In this document: in pieces, positions 24,307 through 32,716 of the stretch
How positions within the stretch are numbered: position 1 is the stretch's first letter
Layout of the letters: each line of letters opens with the position of its first letter
Assembly (NCBI RefSeq): GCF_900101465.1
Contig: NZ_FMZM01000004.1
Location: 173,790-237,789 of the forward strand
DNA length: 64,000 bases
Direction of reading: 5' to 3'
Origin: Nocardioides lianchengensis
GTDB taxonomy: Bacteria > Actinomycetota > Actinomycetes > Propionibacteriales > Nocardioidaceae
Notes under the pieces: generated by a model
Database searches by the model: none
What the model saw: the letters and a program-made list of their open reading frames with translations, nothing else
What the model was told of the DNA's origin: nothing
Position numbers and translations under genes: made by a program

Positions 24307-24358
24307 CCGTCCACCCTCACGCGGATCCGCGGGCGACGCGCGCCGCTCTCCACAGGGC

Positions 24359-24374
24359 GGTGATCGGGGTCACG
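24359..24374. promoter_or_regulatory. Candidate Crp-family operator upstream of the LytS-type kinase operon
   Basis: GGTGATCGGGGTCACG matches TGTGA-N6-TCACA at 8 of 10 positions and is a GTG-N8-CAC palindrome. It lies 18 bp before the start of the four-gene kinase-regulator-symporter unit. Confidence 0.45.
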
Positions 24375-24391
24375 TCGGCGATGATGTCGCC

Positions 24392-25510
24392 ATGGGTCGG
24401 GCCTGGCGACGTACGCACCTCGGGAGCGAGTCGGACCGCGCCACCTTCCGGACGCTGCACACCGCGTCGCTGGCCAGCCCGGCGCTGCGGGAGGGATTGA
24501 CCACCACCAGCGCGGAGCGCTCGATCCGGCACCTGCGCGCGCTGCTCGGCACCCCCGCGCTGGCGCTGACCGACACCGCCGGGCCGCTGGCCTGGGACGG
24601 CGGCGGCCAGCAGCACCACGAGCGTCGTACGGCGGCGCTGGCGGTCGCGACCATCGAGGCCGGCGGGACCCGCAGCTTCGATCGGAGCGAGGTGGGCTGC
24701 GAGGTCGGCGGCTGCCCGATCCGGACGGCGATCGCCAGCCCGCTGGTGGTCGACGAGCGGGTGGTGGGGACGCTGCAGGCGTTCGCGCCGTCCCCGACGG
24801 CCGGGCTGGCGCGGGCCACCGACGAGGTCGCGGGATGGGTGTCGGGACAGCTGGAGCTCGCGGAGCTGGACGCGAGCCGGACCCGGCTGATGGAGGCCGA
24901 GGTCCGCGCCCTGCGGGCGCAGATCAGCCCGCACTTCATCTACAACTCGCTCGGGGCGATCGCCAGCTTCGTGCGGACCGACCCCGACCGGGCCCGCGAG
25001 CTGCTGCTGGAGTTCGCCGACTTCACCCGCTACTCGTTCCGCCGGCACGGCGAGTACACGACGCTGGCCGAGGAGCTGCGGTCCATCGAGCGCTACCTGC
25101 TGCTCGAGGAGGCGCGTTTCGGTGACCGGCTGCGGGTCACCCTGAACGTGGCGCCGGAGGTGCTGCCGGTGGTCGTGCCGTTCCTGTGCATCCAGCCGCT
25201 GGTCGAGAACGCCGTGCGCCACGGGCTGGAGGGGCGCGGCGAGGGCGGGCACATCCGGATCAGCGCGCGCGACCAGGGCCAGGAGGCGGTGATCGAGGTG
25301 GAGGACGACGGGATCGGCGAGGACCCCGAGCGGGTACGACGGGCGCTGGCCGGCGACGCCTCGCTCGACTCGGTCGGCCTCGGCAACGTCGACGCCCGGC
25401 TGCGCAACGCCTACGGCGACGAGCACGGGCTGATCGTCGAGACCGCGCCCGGAGCCGGCACACGGGTGGTCGTGCGGGTGCCCAAGTTCGCGCCGGGGGT
25501 GAGCGTGTGA
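24392..25510 (+). CDS. LytS/YehU-type sensor histidine kinase
   Basis: This encodes 372 residues. A GAF-like sensor domain (about 20-155) includes CEVGGCP, two cysteines that might bind metal or sense redox state. A His_kinase domain of the LytS family follows: RAQISPHFIYNSLGAI with phospho-acceptor His181, FTRYSFR, then HATPase with VENAVRHGLEG and GIGLGN-like motifs. It has no membrane segment, so it senses a cytoplasmic signal. Its stop overlaps the regulator start by 4 bp. ATG 24392 is the best start, although the ribosome site is poor. It probably controls the symporter in the same operon. Confidence 0.88.
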   Translation: MGRAWRRTHLGSESDRATFRTLHTASLASPALREGLTTTSAERSIRHLRALLGTPALALTDTAGPLAWDGGGQQHHERRTAALAVATIEAGGTRSFDRSEVGCEVGGCPIRTAIASPLVVDERVVGTLQAFAPSPTAGLARATDEVAGWVSGQLELAELDASRTRLMEAEVRALRAQISPHFIYNSLGAIASFVRTDPDRARELLLEFADFTRYSFRRHGEYTTLAEELRSIERYLLLEEARFGDRLRVTLNVAPEVLPVVVPFLCIQPLVENAVRHGLEGRGEGGHIRISARDQGQEAVIEVEDDGIGEDPERVRRALAGDASLDSVGLGNVDARLRNAYGDEHGLIVETAPGAGTRVVVRVPKFAPGVSV

Positions 25511-26217
25511 AGGTCCTCGTGGTCGACGACGAGCGGCCGGCCCTGGACGAGCTGGCCTACCTGCTCGGGCAGGACCCCCGGGTGGCCGAGGTGCTGACCT
25601 GCGACAGCGCGACCGAGACGCTGCGGGTGCTGCAGGAGATCGAGGTGGACGCACTGTTCCTCGACGTGCAGATGCCGGGCCTGAGCGGGCTCGAGCTGGC
25701 CCAGGTGCTGGCCCGCTTCAAGGAGCCGCCGCCGATCGTCTTCGTGACCGCCCACGAGGAGCACGCGGTCGAGGCGTTCGAGCTGCGGGCGGTCGACTAC
25801 GTCCTGAAGCCGGTGCGCGCGGACCGGCTCGCCGAGGCCGTACGACGGATCGCCGACGGCGCCTCCGACCGTGGCCCGGCCGGCGACCTGCAAGTGCCGG
25901 TCGAGCTGGGTGGGGTGACCCGGTTCGTGGCCCGGTCGACGATCTCGCACGTCGAGGCGCAGGGCGACTACGCGCGGCTGCACACCGCCGACGGGTCCCA
26001 CCTGGTCCGCGTCCCGCTCTCGCAGCTGGAGGAGGAGTGGGCGCCGGCCGGGTTCGTCCGGATCCACCGCTCGCTGCTGGTCTCGCTGGCCCACGTGGAC
26101 GAGGTGCGGATGGACGCGGGGCGGTGCACGGTGGTGGTCGCGGAGGCCGAGCTGCAGGTCAGCCGGCGGCACACCCGGCAGCTGCGGGACCTGCTGCTGA
26201 AGCGGGCCGGGTCGTGA
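25507..26217 (+). CDS. LytTR-family response regulator
   Basis: This encodes 236 residues. Receiver domain: VVDDE, phospho-acceptor Asp53 in LFLDVQMPG, VTAHEEHAVEAF and Lys in VDYVLKPV. LytTR DNA-binding domain from about 135 (ISHVEAQGDYARLHTADGSHLVRVPLSQLEE and FVRIHRSLLVSL). It should receive phosphate from the kinase encoded just upstream and bind promoter repeats. The start GTG 25507 lies in the 4-bp GTGA overlap. Confidence 0.92.
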   Translation: MKVLVVDDERPALDELAYLLGQDPRVAEVLTCDSATETLRVLQEIEVDALFLDVQMPGLSGLELAQVLARFKEPPPIVFVTAHEEHAVEAFELRAVDYVLKPVRADRLAEAVRRIADGASDRGPAGDLQVPVELGGVTRFVARSTISHVEAQGDYARLHTADGSHLVRVPLSQLEEEWAPAGFVRIHRSLLVSLAHVDEVRMDAGRCTVVVAEAELQVSRRHTRQLRDLLLKRAGS

Positions 26218-26585
26218 CCGAGCGGGTGCGGGTGACCGGACCGCCGCGCCGTCGTACCGCCGATGCGACCGCGCGCTCGTCGCGCGCCCGCGACATCGAC
26301 ACCGACACCCGCCTCGGCGAGATCTACCTGGGCTCGCTGCTGCGCGCGCAGCTCGGCCTGGCCGCGCGGGTGCTCGGGGTGCTGGCGGTGACGGTCGGGT
26401 CGTGGCCGCTGGTCTTCCACGTCTGGCCCGACCTGGCGGCGGTGGAGGTGGCCGGGGTGCCGGTCGCCTGGCTGGTGCTGGGGGTGCTGGTCTACCCGTT
26501 GCTGGTCGGCCTGGGCTGGTGGTACGTCCGCCGCGCGGAGCGCAACGAGCGGGCCTTCGTCGACCTCATGGACACCCGCCCGTGA
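26214..26585 (+). CDS. Small membrane protein, DUF485-like partner of the symporter
   Basis: This encodes 123 residues: Arg-rich cytoplasmic N-terminus, then two transmembrane helices (about 50-72 and 83-105) and a short charged tail (RRAERNERAFVDLM). Size, two-helix layout and position directly before an SSS symporter match DUF485-type accessory proteins of acetate permeases, although sequence similarity to the copy at 39242 is slight. GTGA overlaps on both sides show translational coupling. Confidence 0.75.
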   Translation: MTERVRVTGPPRRRTADATARSSRARDIDTDTRLGEIYLGSLLRAQLGLAARVLGVLAVTVGSWPLVFHVWPDLAAVEVAGVPVAWLVLGVLVYPLLVGLGWWYVRRAERNERAFVDLMDTRP

Positions 26586-28075
26586 GCCCGGCCCCGGGGA
26601 TCGTCGCGATCGTGCTGGTCACCGTGGCCACGCTGGCGATCGGCACCTGGGGCCTGCGGTTCTCGCGGACGACCAGCGACTTCTTCGTCGCGTCGCGCTC
26701 GGTCAACCCGCGGCTCAACGCGAGCGCGATCGGCGGCGAGTACCTCTCCGCCGCGTCCTTCCTCGGCGTCGCCGGGCTGGTGCTGACCTTCGGCGCCGAC
26801 ATGCTCTGGTACCCGATCGGCTGGACCGCGGGCTACCTCGTGCTGCTGGTCCTGGTCGCGGCCCCGCTGCGCCGCTCGGGCGCCTACACGCTGCCCGACT
26901 TCGCCGAGGCCCGGCTCGGCTCGCGCGGGGTGCGGGCGGTCTGCTCGGTGCTGGTCGTGGCCATCGGCTGGCTCTACCTGCTGCCGCAGTTCCAGGGCGC
27001 CGGGCTGACCCTGCGCTCGGCCGTCGGCGCGCCCGTGTGGGTCGGCCCGGTGATCGTCGGGCTGGTGGTGCTGGTCAACGTGACCTCGGGCGGGATGCGC
27101 TCGATCACCTTCGTGCAGGCCTTCCAGTACTGGCTGAAGCTCACCGCCCTGCTGCTGCCGCTGATGGTGCTGCTGGTCGTCTGGGCCGGCGACGGCACCC
27201 CGCCCGCGGCGCGCGAGGTCGCCGGCTGGTCGGTGCCGCTGGCCGACGGGGGCGGGCAGGGGCTCTACCTCACCTACTCGCTGATCGTCGCCACGTTCCT
27301 CGGCACCATGGGCCTGCCGCACGTGGTGGTCCGCTTCTACACCAACCCCGACGGGCGTGCGGCCCGCCGTACGACGCTGGTGGTGCTGGCGCTGCTCGGC
27401 GTCTTCTACCTCCTGCCCCCGGCGTACGGCGCCCTCGGGCGGGTCTACGCGCCGGAGCTGGCCGCGTCCGGGCGGTCCGACGTCCTGGTGCTGGAGCTGC
27501 CGCGGCTCGTCGTACCTGGACCGCTCGGGGAGGTGCTGACCGGGCTGGTGACCGCCGGCGCGTTCGCCGCCTTCCTCTCGACCTCGTCGGGCCTGGCCAT
27601 CGCGGTCTCCGGGGTGCTCACGCAGGACGTCACCCAGCGCCGGCTGCGCGGCATCACGGCGTTCCGGGTGGCGGCGGTGGTCGCCGTGCTCGTCCCCGTC
27701 CTGGTCGCGCTCGCGGTGCCGAACGTGGGCGTCGCCCGGGCCGTCGGGCTGGCCTTCGCGGTCGCGGCCTCGACCTTCTGCCCGCTGCTGCTGCTCGGCA
27801 TCTGGTGGTCCCGGCTGACCGCGGTCGGCGCGGTGGCCGGGTTGGTGGCGGGCGGGGTCGGCTCGGGCGCGGCGGTGGCCTGGACCCTGGCCCCGGCGTC
27901 CGCCTCCGGGTGGGTCGGGGTGCTGCTCGAGCAGCCGGCGGCCTGGTCGGTGCCGCTGGCCTTCGCGACCATGGTCGGCGTCAGCCTGCTCACCCCCGGC
28001 CGGATCCCTCCGCACACCCGCCGGCTGATGGTGCGCCTGCACACGCCCGAGGCGGTCGAGCTGGACCGGGGCTAG
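26582..28075 (+). CDS. Sodium:solute symporter (SSS family, acetate-permease-like)
   Basis: This encodes 497 residues with about 13 membrane helices. TTSDFFVASRSVNPRLNASAIGGEYLSAASFLGVAGLVL is the SSS signature, also present in the ActP homologue at 39600, and GTMGLPHVVVRFYTNPD matches its counterpart. The likely substrate is a short monocarboxylate such as acetate, pyruvate or propionate. It is the last gene of the LytS/LytTR operon, so expression probably responds to that two-component system. The TAG stop is followed at once by a repeat remnant. Confidence 0.88.
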   Translation: MSPAPGIVAIVLVTVATLAIGTWGLRFSRTTSDFFVASRSVNPRLNASAIGGEYLSAASFLGVAGLVLTFGADMLWYPIGWTAGYLVLLVLVAAPLRRSGAYTLPDFAEARLGSRGVRAVCSVLVVAIGWLYLLPQFQGAGLTLRSAVGAPVWVGPVIVGLVVLVNVTSGGMRSITFVQAFQYWLKLTALLLPLMVLLVVWAGDGTPPAAREVAGWSVPLADGGGQGLYLTYSLIVATFLGTMGLPHVVVRFYTNPDGRAARRTTLVVLALLGVFYLLPPAYGALGRVYAPELAASGRSDVLVLELPRLVVPGPLGEVLTGLVTAGAFAAFLSTSSGLAIAVSGVLTQDVTQRRLRGITAFRVAAVVAVLVPVLVALAVPNVGVARAVGLAFAVAASTFCPLLLLGIWWSRLTAVGAVAGLVAGGVGSGAAVAWTLAPASASGWVGVLLEQPAAWSVPLAFATMVGVSLLTPGRIPPHTRRLMVRLHTPEAVELDRG

Positions 28076-28098
28076 CGCTGGTTGAGGCCTCGAAACAC
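28076..28098. repeat. Remnant of repeat family A
   Basis: GCTGGTTGAGGCCTCGAAAC joins the outer arm (GCTGGTTGAGG) directly to the inner arm (CCTCGAAAC) of family A, with the middle missing. It sits immediately after the symporter stop in a convergent 46-bp gap. Confidence 0.6.
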
Positions 28099-28121
28099 CC
28101 GCAGCCCGACCAGCGGCAGGC

Positions 28122-28745
28122 TCAGGCGCTCGCCCGGACCTCCAGCAGCGCCGTCGCGCGGGCGACGACCAGGTCCACGACCAGCGGGTGCGGGCCGATG
28201 ACGTCGGCGACGACGGACGCCCCCACCGACTCCCGGCGGGCGCGGGCGGCGAAGAACCCCTCGGCCAGCAGGTACGGCGAGACCGCGTCCCCGGGCCGGA
28301 CCACCTCGGCGGGGCGGAGACCCTCGCCGGTGAGCGTGGCCAGTCGCACCGGGCCGCCCCAGGCACCGGCGAGCAGGTCGCGGGCGCGGACCAGGTCACG
28401 CATCGCCAGCGGATCGGTCGATCCGGCGGCCACCATCGTCACCGGCTGACCGGCCCGGGCACCGGCGGCCAGCAGCCGGTCGACCTGGGCGGAGGCGAGC
28501 AGCGGGTCGGGACCGAGCGGTCGCGCGCCCCCGAGGTCCTCGCGCACGTGGTAGCCGGTGGACAGCAGCAGCGGGACGACGAGCGACGGCTCGGCCGGCA
28601 GCGAGGCGAAGATCGGCTCGCAGAGCTCGACGTACGACGCCACCGCGGGGAGCCCGAGCCGCTCGCCGGCCGCGGCGGTGAGCGAGCGCGCGACCTCGTT
28701 GCCGGTCGCGTGCCGGGTGCCGTGGGCGACGGTCACGAGCCTCAC
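28122..28745 (-). CDS. Sirohydrochlorin chelatase (CbiX/SirB-like)
   Basis: This encodes 207 residues. TVAHGTRHATG with its metal-binding His and LLLSTGYHVREDL with a second His are the CbiX/CbiK landmarks. The enzyme inserts Fe2+ (or Co2+) into sirohydrochlorin. Its place at the end of the nitrite reductase operon indicates iron insertion to make siroheme for NirB. It overlaps the HemD-like gene by 4 bp. The order chelatase, HemD-regulator near narK also occurs in M. tuberculosis (Rv0259c-Rv0261c). Confidence 0.88.
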   Translation of the reverse strand: MRLVTVAHGTRHATGNEVARSLTAAAGERLGLPAVASYVELCEPIFASLPAEPSLVVPLLLSTGYHVREDLGGARPLGPDPLLASAQVDRLLAAGARAGQPVTMVAAGSTDPLAMRDLVRARDLLAGAWGGPVRLATLTGEGLRPAEVVRPGDAVSPYLLAEGFFAARARRESVGASVVADVIGPHPLVVDLVVARATALLEVRASA

Positions 28746-29860
28746 GAGTCGTTCACCGCCAGCCGGTAGCCGCGCTTGACGACGGTCTGCACGGCCTTGG
28801 TGCCGAGCGCCGCGCGGAGTCGGGCCACCGCCATCTCGACCGCGTGCTCGGAGCCGGCGGTGCCGCTGGGCAGCATGGCCAGCAGGGCGCGGCGGGAGAC
28901 GACGTTGCCCGGGTTGGCGACCAGGGCGTGCAGCACGGCGGTCGGGGCGGGAGAGAGCTTGACCTCGAGGCCGTCGAGCAGCACGTCGTCGCCGTGGAGG
29001 AGCAGCAGCGCCCCGCCCTGCAGGCTGATCGACAGCCCCTCACGGCGCGAGGGCAGCTCGACCTCGAGCTGCTTGACCATCGCGGCCAGCCGGGACCGCT
29101 CGGGGAAGATCGTCGGCACGCCCCACAGCTCGAAGGCGGCCGCGGTGACGGGACCGACGCAGGAGGCGATCACGTCGGCCTGGAAGGCGGTGATCACGTC
29201 GTCGCGCCGCCCGACCGGGCCGGCGGCGTCCATCAGCGCGGCGACGGCCGGCGCGGAGGTGAAGGTGACCGCGTCCAGCCGGCGGTCGGCGATCAGCTCG
29301 ATCATCCGGAACATCGGCTCCGGGTCCTCGGCGCCCGCGACCCGGTAGACGGTCACGACCGTGACGTCGGCCCCGCGCCGGCGCAGCGCGTGGGCGACCA
29401 TGGACAGCGACTGGCCGTGCTCCTGCACGACGATCCGCAGGCCGGTGAGGTCGCGGCCGCGCAGGTGCTCCAGGACGTCCTCGAAGCACTCCGACTCCGG
29501 CGCCCACATCTCCCGCAGACCGCGGCGGCGCAGCGCGCCGACCGACTTCGGGCCGCGCGCGAGGATCTCGGCCGAGGACAGGGCGGCGACGAGCGGGTCG
29601 GCCAGGCCCCACCCGTCGGCGGCGAGGAACCAGGTCCTCATCCCGATGCCGGTGGTCGCGAGGAACATGTCGACCGGGCGGGCCAGCACCTCCTCGGTCG
29701 CCGCGCGCAGCGACGCGTCGTCGACCTGGTTGGGGTCCTGCGAGAGCGCCGGCGCCCACTCGACGGTGGCGCCCCGGCGCACGAACAGGGCGATCTGCTC
29801 CTCCACCTTGCGCGCGGCCGTGACACCCACGCGGAAGCCGGTGAGGGGCAGGTCAGTCAT
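28742..29860 (-). CDS. Uroporphyrinogen-III synthase fused to winged-helix DNA-binding domain
   Basis: This encodes 372 residues. Residues 1-260 form a HemD domain (two Rossmann-like lobes; ARGPKSVGALRRRG and VTFTSAPAVAALMDAA are typical). Residues about 275-372 are an OmpR-type trans_reg_C domain (VSRRALLAMLPSGTAGSEHAVEMAVARLRAALG..VVKRGYRL). The family (Rv0260c-like) may make uroporphyrinogen III for siroheme and also regulate the nitrate operon; which role dominates is unknown. ATG 29860 lies 8 bp inside the end of nirD. Confidence 0.88.
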   Translation of the reverse strand: MTDLPLTGFRVGVTAARKVEEQIALFVRRGATVEWAPALSQDPNQVDDASLRAATEEVLARPVDMFLATTGIGMRTWFLAADGWGLADPLVAALSSAEILARGPKSVGALRRRGLREMWAPESECFEDVLEHLRGRDLTGLRIVVQEHGQSLSMVAHALRRRGADVTVVTVYRVAGAEDPEPMFRMIELIADRRLDAVTFTSAPAVAALMDAAGPVGRRDDVITAFQADVIASCVGPVTAAAFELWGVPTIFPERSRLAAMVKQLEVELPSRREGLSISLQGGALLLLHGDDVLLDGLEVKLSPAPTAVLHALVANPGNVVSRRALLAMLPSGTAGSEHAVEMAVARLRAALGTKAVQTVVKRGYRLAVNDS

Positions 29861-30194
29861 GAGATTCCCTCCTGCGGCCCACGGAGACCACACCGTCGGC
29901 GACCAGGACGTCGTACGTCGGAACCCGGACCGCCGCGTCGTCGAGGCACTGTCCGGTGCGCAGGTCGAACCCCTGCTTGTAGATCGGCGACGCCACGAAC
30001 GGGATCTCGCCCCGGGTCCCGACGATGCCACGGGCCAGCACCGAGGCCCGTGAGAAGGGATCGTAGTTGGAGATCGCGAGGACCTCGTCGTCGTAGGTCC
30101 GGAAGACCGCGACCGCCTCGCCGTCGACCAGGGCCGCGACCCCGCCCTCGACCTCGATCTGGTCGAGCCGGCAGACCGTGGTGAAGGTGGTCAT
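29853..30194 (-). CDS. nirD: Nitrite reductase (NADH) small subunit
   Basis: This encodes 113 residues with a Rieske-like beta fold (CRLDQIEVEGGVAALVDGEAVAVFRT, then FVASPIYKQGFDLRTGQCLDD). The Fe-S ligands of true Rieske proteins are absent, as is normal for NirD. It works with NirB in NAD(P)H-dependent reduction of nitrite to ammonium in the cytoplasm. Its ATG overlaps the nirB stop by 4 bp. Confidence 0.93.
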   Translation of the reverse strand: MTTFTTVCRLDQIEVEGGVAALVDGEAVAVFRTYDDEVLAISNYDPFSRASVLARGIVGTRGEIPFVASPIYKQGFDLRTGQCLDDAAVRVPTYDVLVADGVVSVGRRRESHD

Positions 30195-32716
30195 CGCGGC
30201 GCTCCCACCGGGATCGTCGAGCCAAGCGAGACCGGACCGTCGCTGTCGGCCGGGGCGATCTGGCCGCGCTCGGCGCGGAAGGAGATGTTCGGGTCCGGGG
30301 TGTCGGGGGCGTTGACGAACGACACGAACCGGGCCAGCTTCTCCGGGTCCTCGATGGTCTCCTTCCACTCGTCGAAGTAGGAGTCGACGTGGCGGACCAT
30401 CGCCGCCTCCAGCTCCGAGCCGAGCCCGAGCGCGTCGTCGACGACGACCTCCTTCACCCGGTCCAGGCCGCCGTCGAGGGAGTCGACCCAGGGCGCGGTG
30501 CGCTGGAGCCGGTCGGCGGTGCGGATGTAGTACATGAGGAACCGGTCGAGGTAGCGGATCAGCGTCTCGGTGTCGAGGTCGCCGGCCAGCAGCCGGGCGT
30601 GGGCGGGGGTGGCACCGCCGTTGCCGCCGACGTACAGGTTCCAGCCCTTCTCGGTGGCGATCACGCCGAAGTCCTTGGACCGGGCTTCCGCGCACTCCCG
30701 CGCGCAGCCGCTGACCCCGCCCTTCAGCTTGTGGGGCGAGCGCAGGCCGCGGTAGCGCAGCTCCAGGTCGATGGCCAGCTGAACGGAGTCCTGGACGCCG
30801 TACCGGCACCAGGTCGACCCGACGCACGACTTCACGGTCCGCAGCGACTTGCCGTAGGCGTGGCCGGACTCGAAGCCGGCGTCGACCAGCCGCCGCCAGA
30901 TCTCGGGCAGCTGCTCCATCCGGGCCCCGAAGAGGTCGATCCGCTGGCCGCCGGTGATCTTGGTGTAGAGCCCGTAGTCGCGGGCCACCTCGCCGATCAC
31001 GATCAGCTTGTCGGGGGTGATCTCGCCGCCGGGGATGCGCGGCACCACCGAGTAGGTGCCGTTGCGCTGGATGTTGGCGAGGTAGGCGTCGTTGGTGTCC
31101 TGCAGGGTGCGGTTGCCCTCGGCCAGGACGTGCCCGTTGAGCTGGCTGGCCAGGATCGACGCGATCGCCGGCTTGCAGACGTCGCACCCGCGGCCGGTGC
31201 CGTGCGCCTCGACCACCTGGTCGAAGCGGGTGTGCCCGTGCACCGCGACGACGTCGAAGAGCTCCTGCCGGGTGAGCGCGAAGTGCTCGCAGAGGCTCTT
31301 GTCTACGACCTGCCCGACCGAGGTGAAATAGTCCTCGATGATCTTCTTGACCTGCACCTTGCAGGACCCGCAGGTCGAGCCCGCCCGGGTGGTCACCCCC
31401 GCCGCGGCCGCCGCGACGATGTCGCCCTTGGTCACGTCGTTGCACGAGCACACCTGGGCCTCGTCGGGCAGCGTCACCCCGGCGCCCGACCCGCTCGTGA
31501 CCGGGAGGATCAGCTCCTCCGGGTTGGCCGGCAGCTCGATGCCGCTGGCGACCATCGGCCGCAGCACGCCGTACGCCGAGGCGTCGCCGACCAGGATCCC
31601 GCCGAGCAGCTGCTTGCCGTCGTCGGAGACCACCAGCTTCTTGTAGACCCCCGCGACCGCGTCGGCGTAGACCAGCTCGAGCGCGCCCGGCGTGGTGGCG
31701 AACGCGTCGCCGAAGCTGGCCACGTCGACGCCCATCAGCTTCAGCTTGGTGGACATGTCGGCGCCGGTGAACGAGCCCGGCCCGCCGAGGAGCGCGTCGA
31801 CCACCACCTCGGCCATCGCGTAGCCCGGGGCGACCAGGCCGTACATCCGGCCGGCGGGCGCCGCGCACTCCCCGATCGCCCACACGTGCGGGTCGGAGGT
31901 CCGGCACCGCTCGTCGACCAGGACGCCGCCGCGCTCGGCCAGGTCGAGGCCGGCGCTCCGCGCCAGTGCGTCGCGGGGGCGGATGCCGGCGGAGAAGACC
32001 ACTACATCGGCCTCGATCGGGGTGGCCATCTCCTTCAGCGCCAGCCCCGCCGCTCGACCGTCCCGCTCGACGACGGCGGAGGTCATCGCCCCGGTGTGCA
32101 CCGAGAGGCCCAGCTTCTCGATGTGCCGGGTCAGGACGGCGCCGCCGGCGTCGTCGACCTGCACGGCCATCAGCCGCGGCGCCATCTCGACCACGTGGGT
32201 CTCCAGGCCGAGTTGGGCGAGCGCGTTGGCCGCCTCCAGCCCGAGCAGGCCACCCCCGATCACCGCCCCGACCGTCGCGGTCGCGGCGGCCTCGCGGATC
32301 GCCTCGAGGTCCTCGATGGTCCGGTAGACGAAGCAGCCCGGCAGGTCGTGGCCCGGGATCGGCGGCACGAACGGGGCGGCGCCGGTGGCCAGCACCAGCT
32401 CGTCGTAGGCGAGCACCTCGCCGCTGCTCAGCAGCGCGGTGCGCGTCTCGGGGTCGAAGCCCTCCACGGTGGTGTCGAGCAGGAGCCGGACCCGCGGGTC
32501 GTCGTACGCACCCTCGGGGAGGAACGACAGCTCGTCGGCCCCGCGCTCGAAGAAGGAGGTCAGGGCGACCCGGTCGTACGCCGGCCGCGGCTCCTCCCCC
32601 ACGACGACGAGGTCGTGGGTCTCGGTCAGGCCGCGCTCGATCGCGGCCTGCACGAACCGGTGGCCGACCATCCCGTGGCCGACGACGACCAGCTTCTTCC
32701 TCAGGTGCGGGCTCAT
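30191..32716 (-). CDS. nirB: Nitrite reductase (NADH) large subunit
   Basis: This encodes 841 residues, full length for the family. Order: FAD/NAD(P)-binding domain (VVVGHGMVGHRF), BFD-type [2Fe-2S] domain with CSCNDVTKGDI and TCGSCKVQV (about 425-470), ferredoxin-like half domain, then the siroheme/[4Fe-4S] domain with CVGSTWC and GCAREC. It carries electrons from NAD(P)H to siroheme and reduces nitrite to ammonium. ATG 32716 overlaps the upstream gene by 4 bp, so the block is one coupled operon. Confidence 0.96.
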   Translation of the reverse strand: MSPHLRKKLVVVGHGMVGHRFVQAAIERGLTETHDLVVVGEEPRPAYDRVALTSFFERGADELSFLPEGAYDDPRVRLLLDTTVEGFDPETRTALLSSGEVLAYDELVLATGAAPFVPPIPGHDLPGCFVYRTIEDLEAIREAAATATVGAVIGGGLLGLEAANALAQLGLETHVVEMAPRLMAVQVDDAGGAVLTRHIEKLGLSVHTGAMTSAVVERDGRAAGLALKEMATPIEADVVVFSAGIRPRDALARSAGLDLAERGGVLVDERCRTSDPHVWAIGECAAPAGRMYGLVAPGYAMAEVVVDALLGGPGSFTGADMSTKLKLMGVDVASFGDAFATTPGALELVYADAVAGVYKKLVVSDDGKQLLGGILVGDASAYGVLRPMVASGIELPANPEELILPVTSGSGAGVTLPDEAQVCSCNDVTKGDIVAAAAAGVTTRAGSTCGSCKVQVKKIIEDYFTSVGQVVDKSLCEHFALTRQELFDVVAVHGHTRFDQVVEAHGTGRGCDVCKPAIASILASQLNGHVLAEGNRTLQDTNDAYLANIQRNGTYSVVPRIPGGEITPDKLIVIGEVARDYGLYTKITGGQRIDLFGARMEQLPEIWRRLVDAGFESGHAYGKSLRTVKSCVGSTWCRYGVQDSVQLAIDLELRYRGLRSPHKLKGGVSGCARECAEARSKDFGVIATEKGWNLYVGGNGGATPAHARLLAGDLDTETLIRYLDRFLMYYIRTADRLQRTAPWVDSLDGGLDRVKEVVVDDALGLGSELEAAMVRHVDSYFDEWKETIEDPEKLARFVSFVNAPDTPDPNISFRAERGQIAPADSDGPVSLGSTIPVGAPR

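Noticed and set aside
25918-25934. Further copy of the tad element core (CGGTTCGTGGCCC)
   Set aside because: Only 13 bases match and it lies inside the LytTR regulator coding sequence; it shows that the short core alone can occur by chance.
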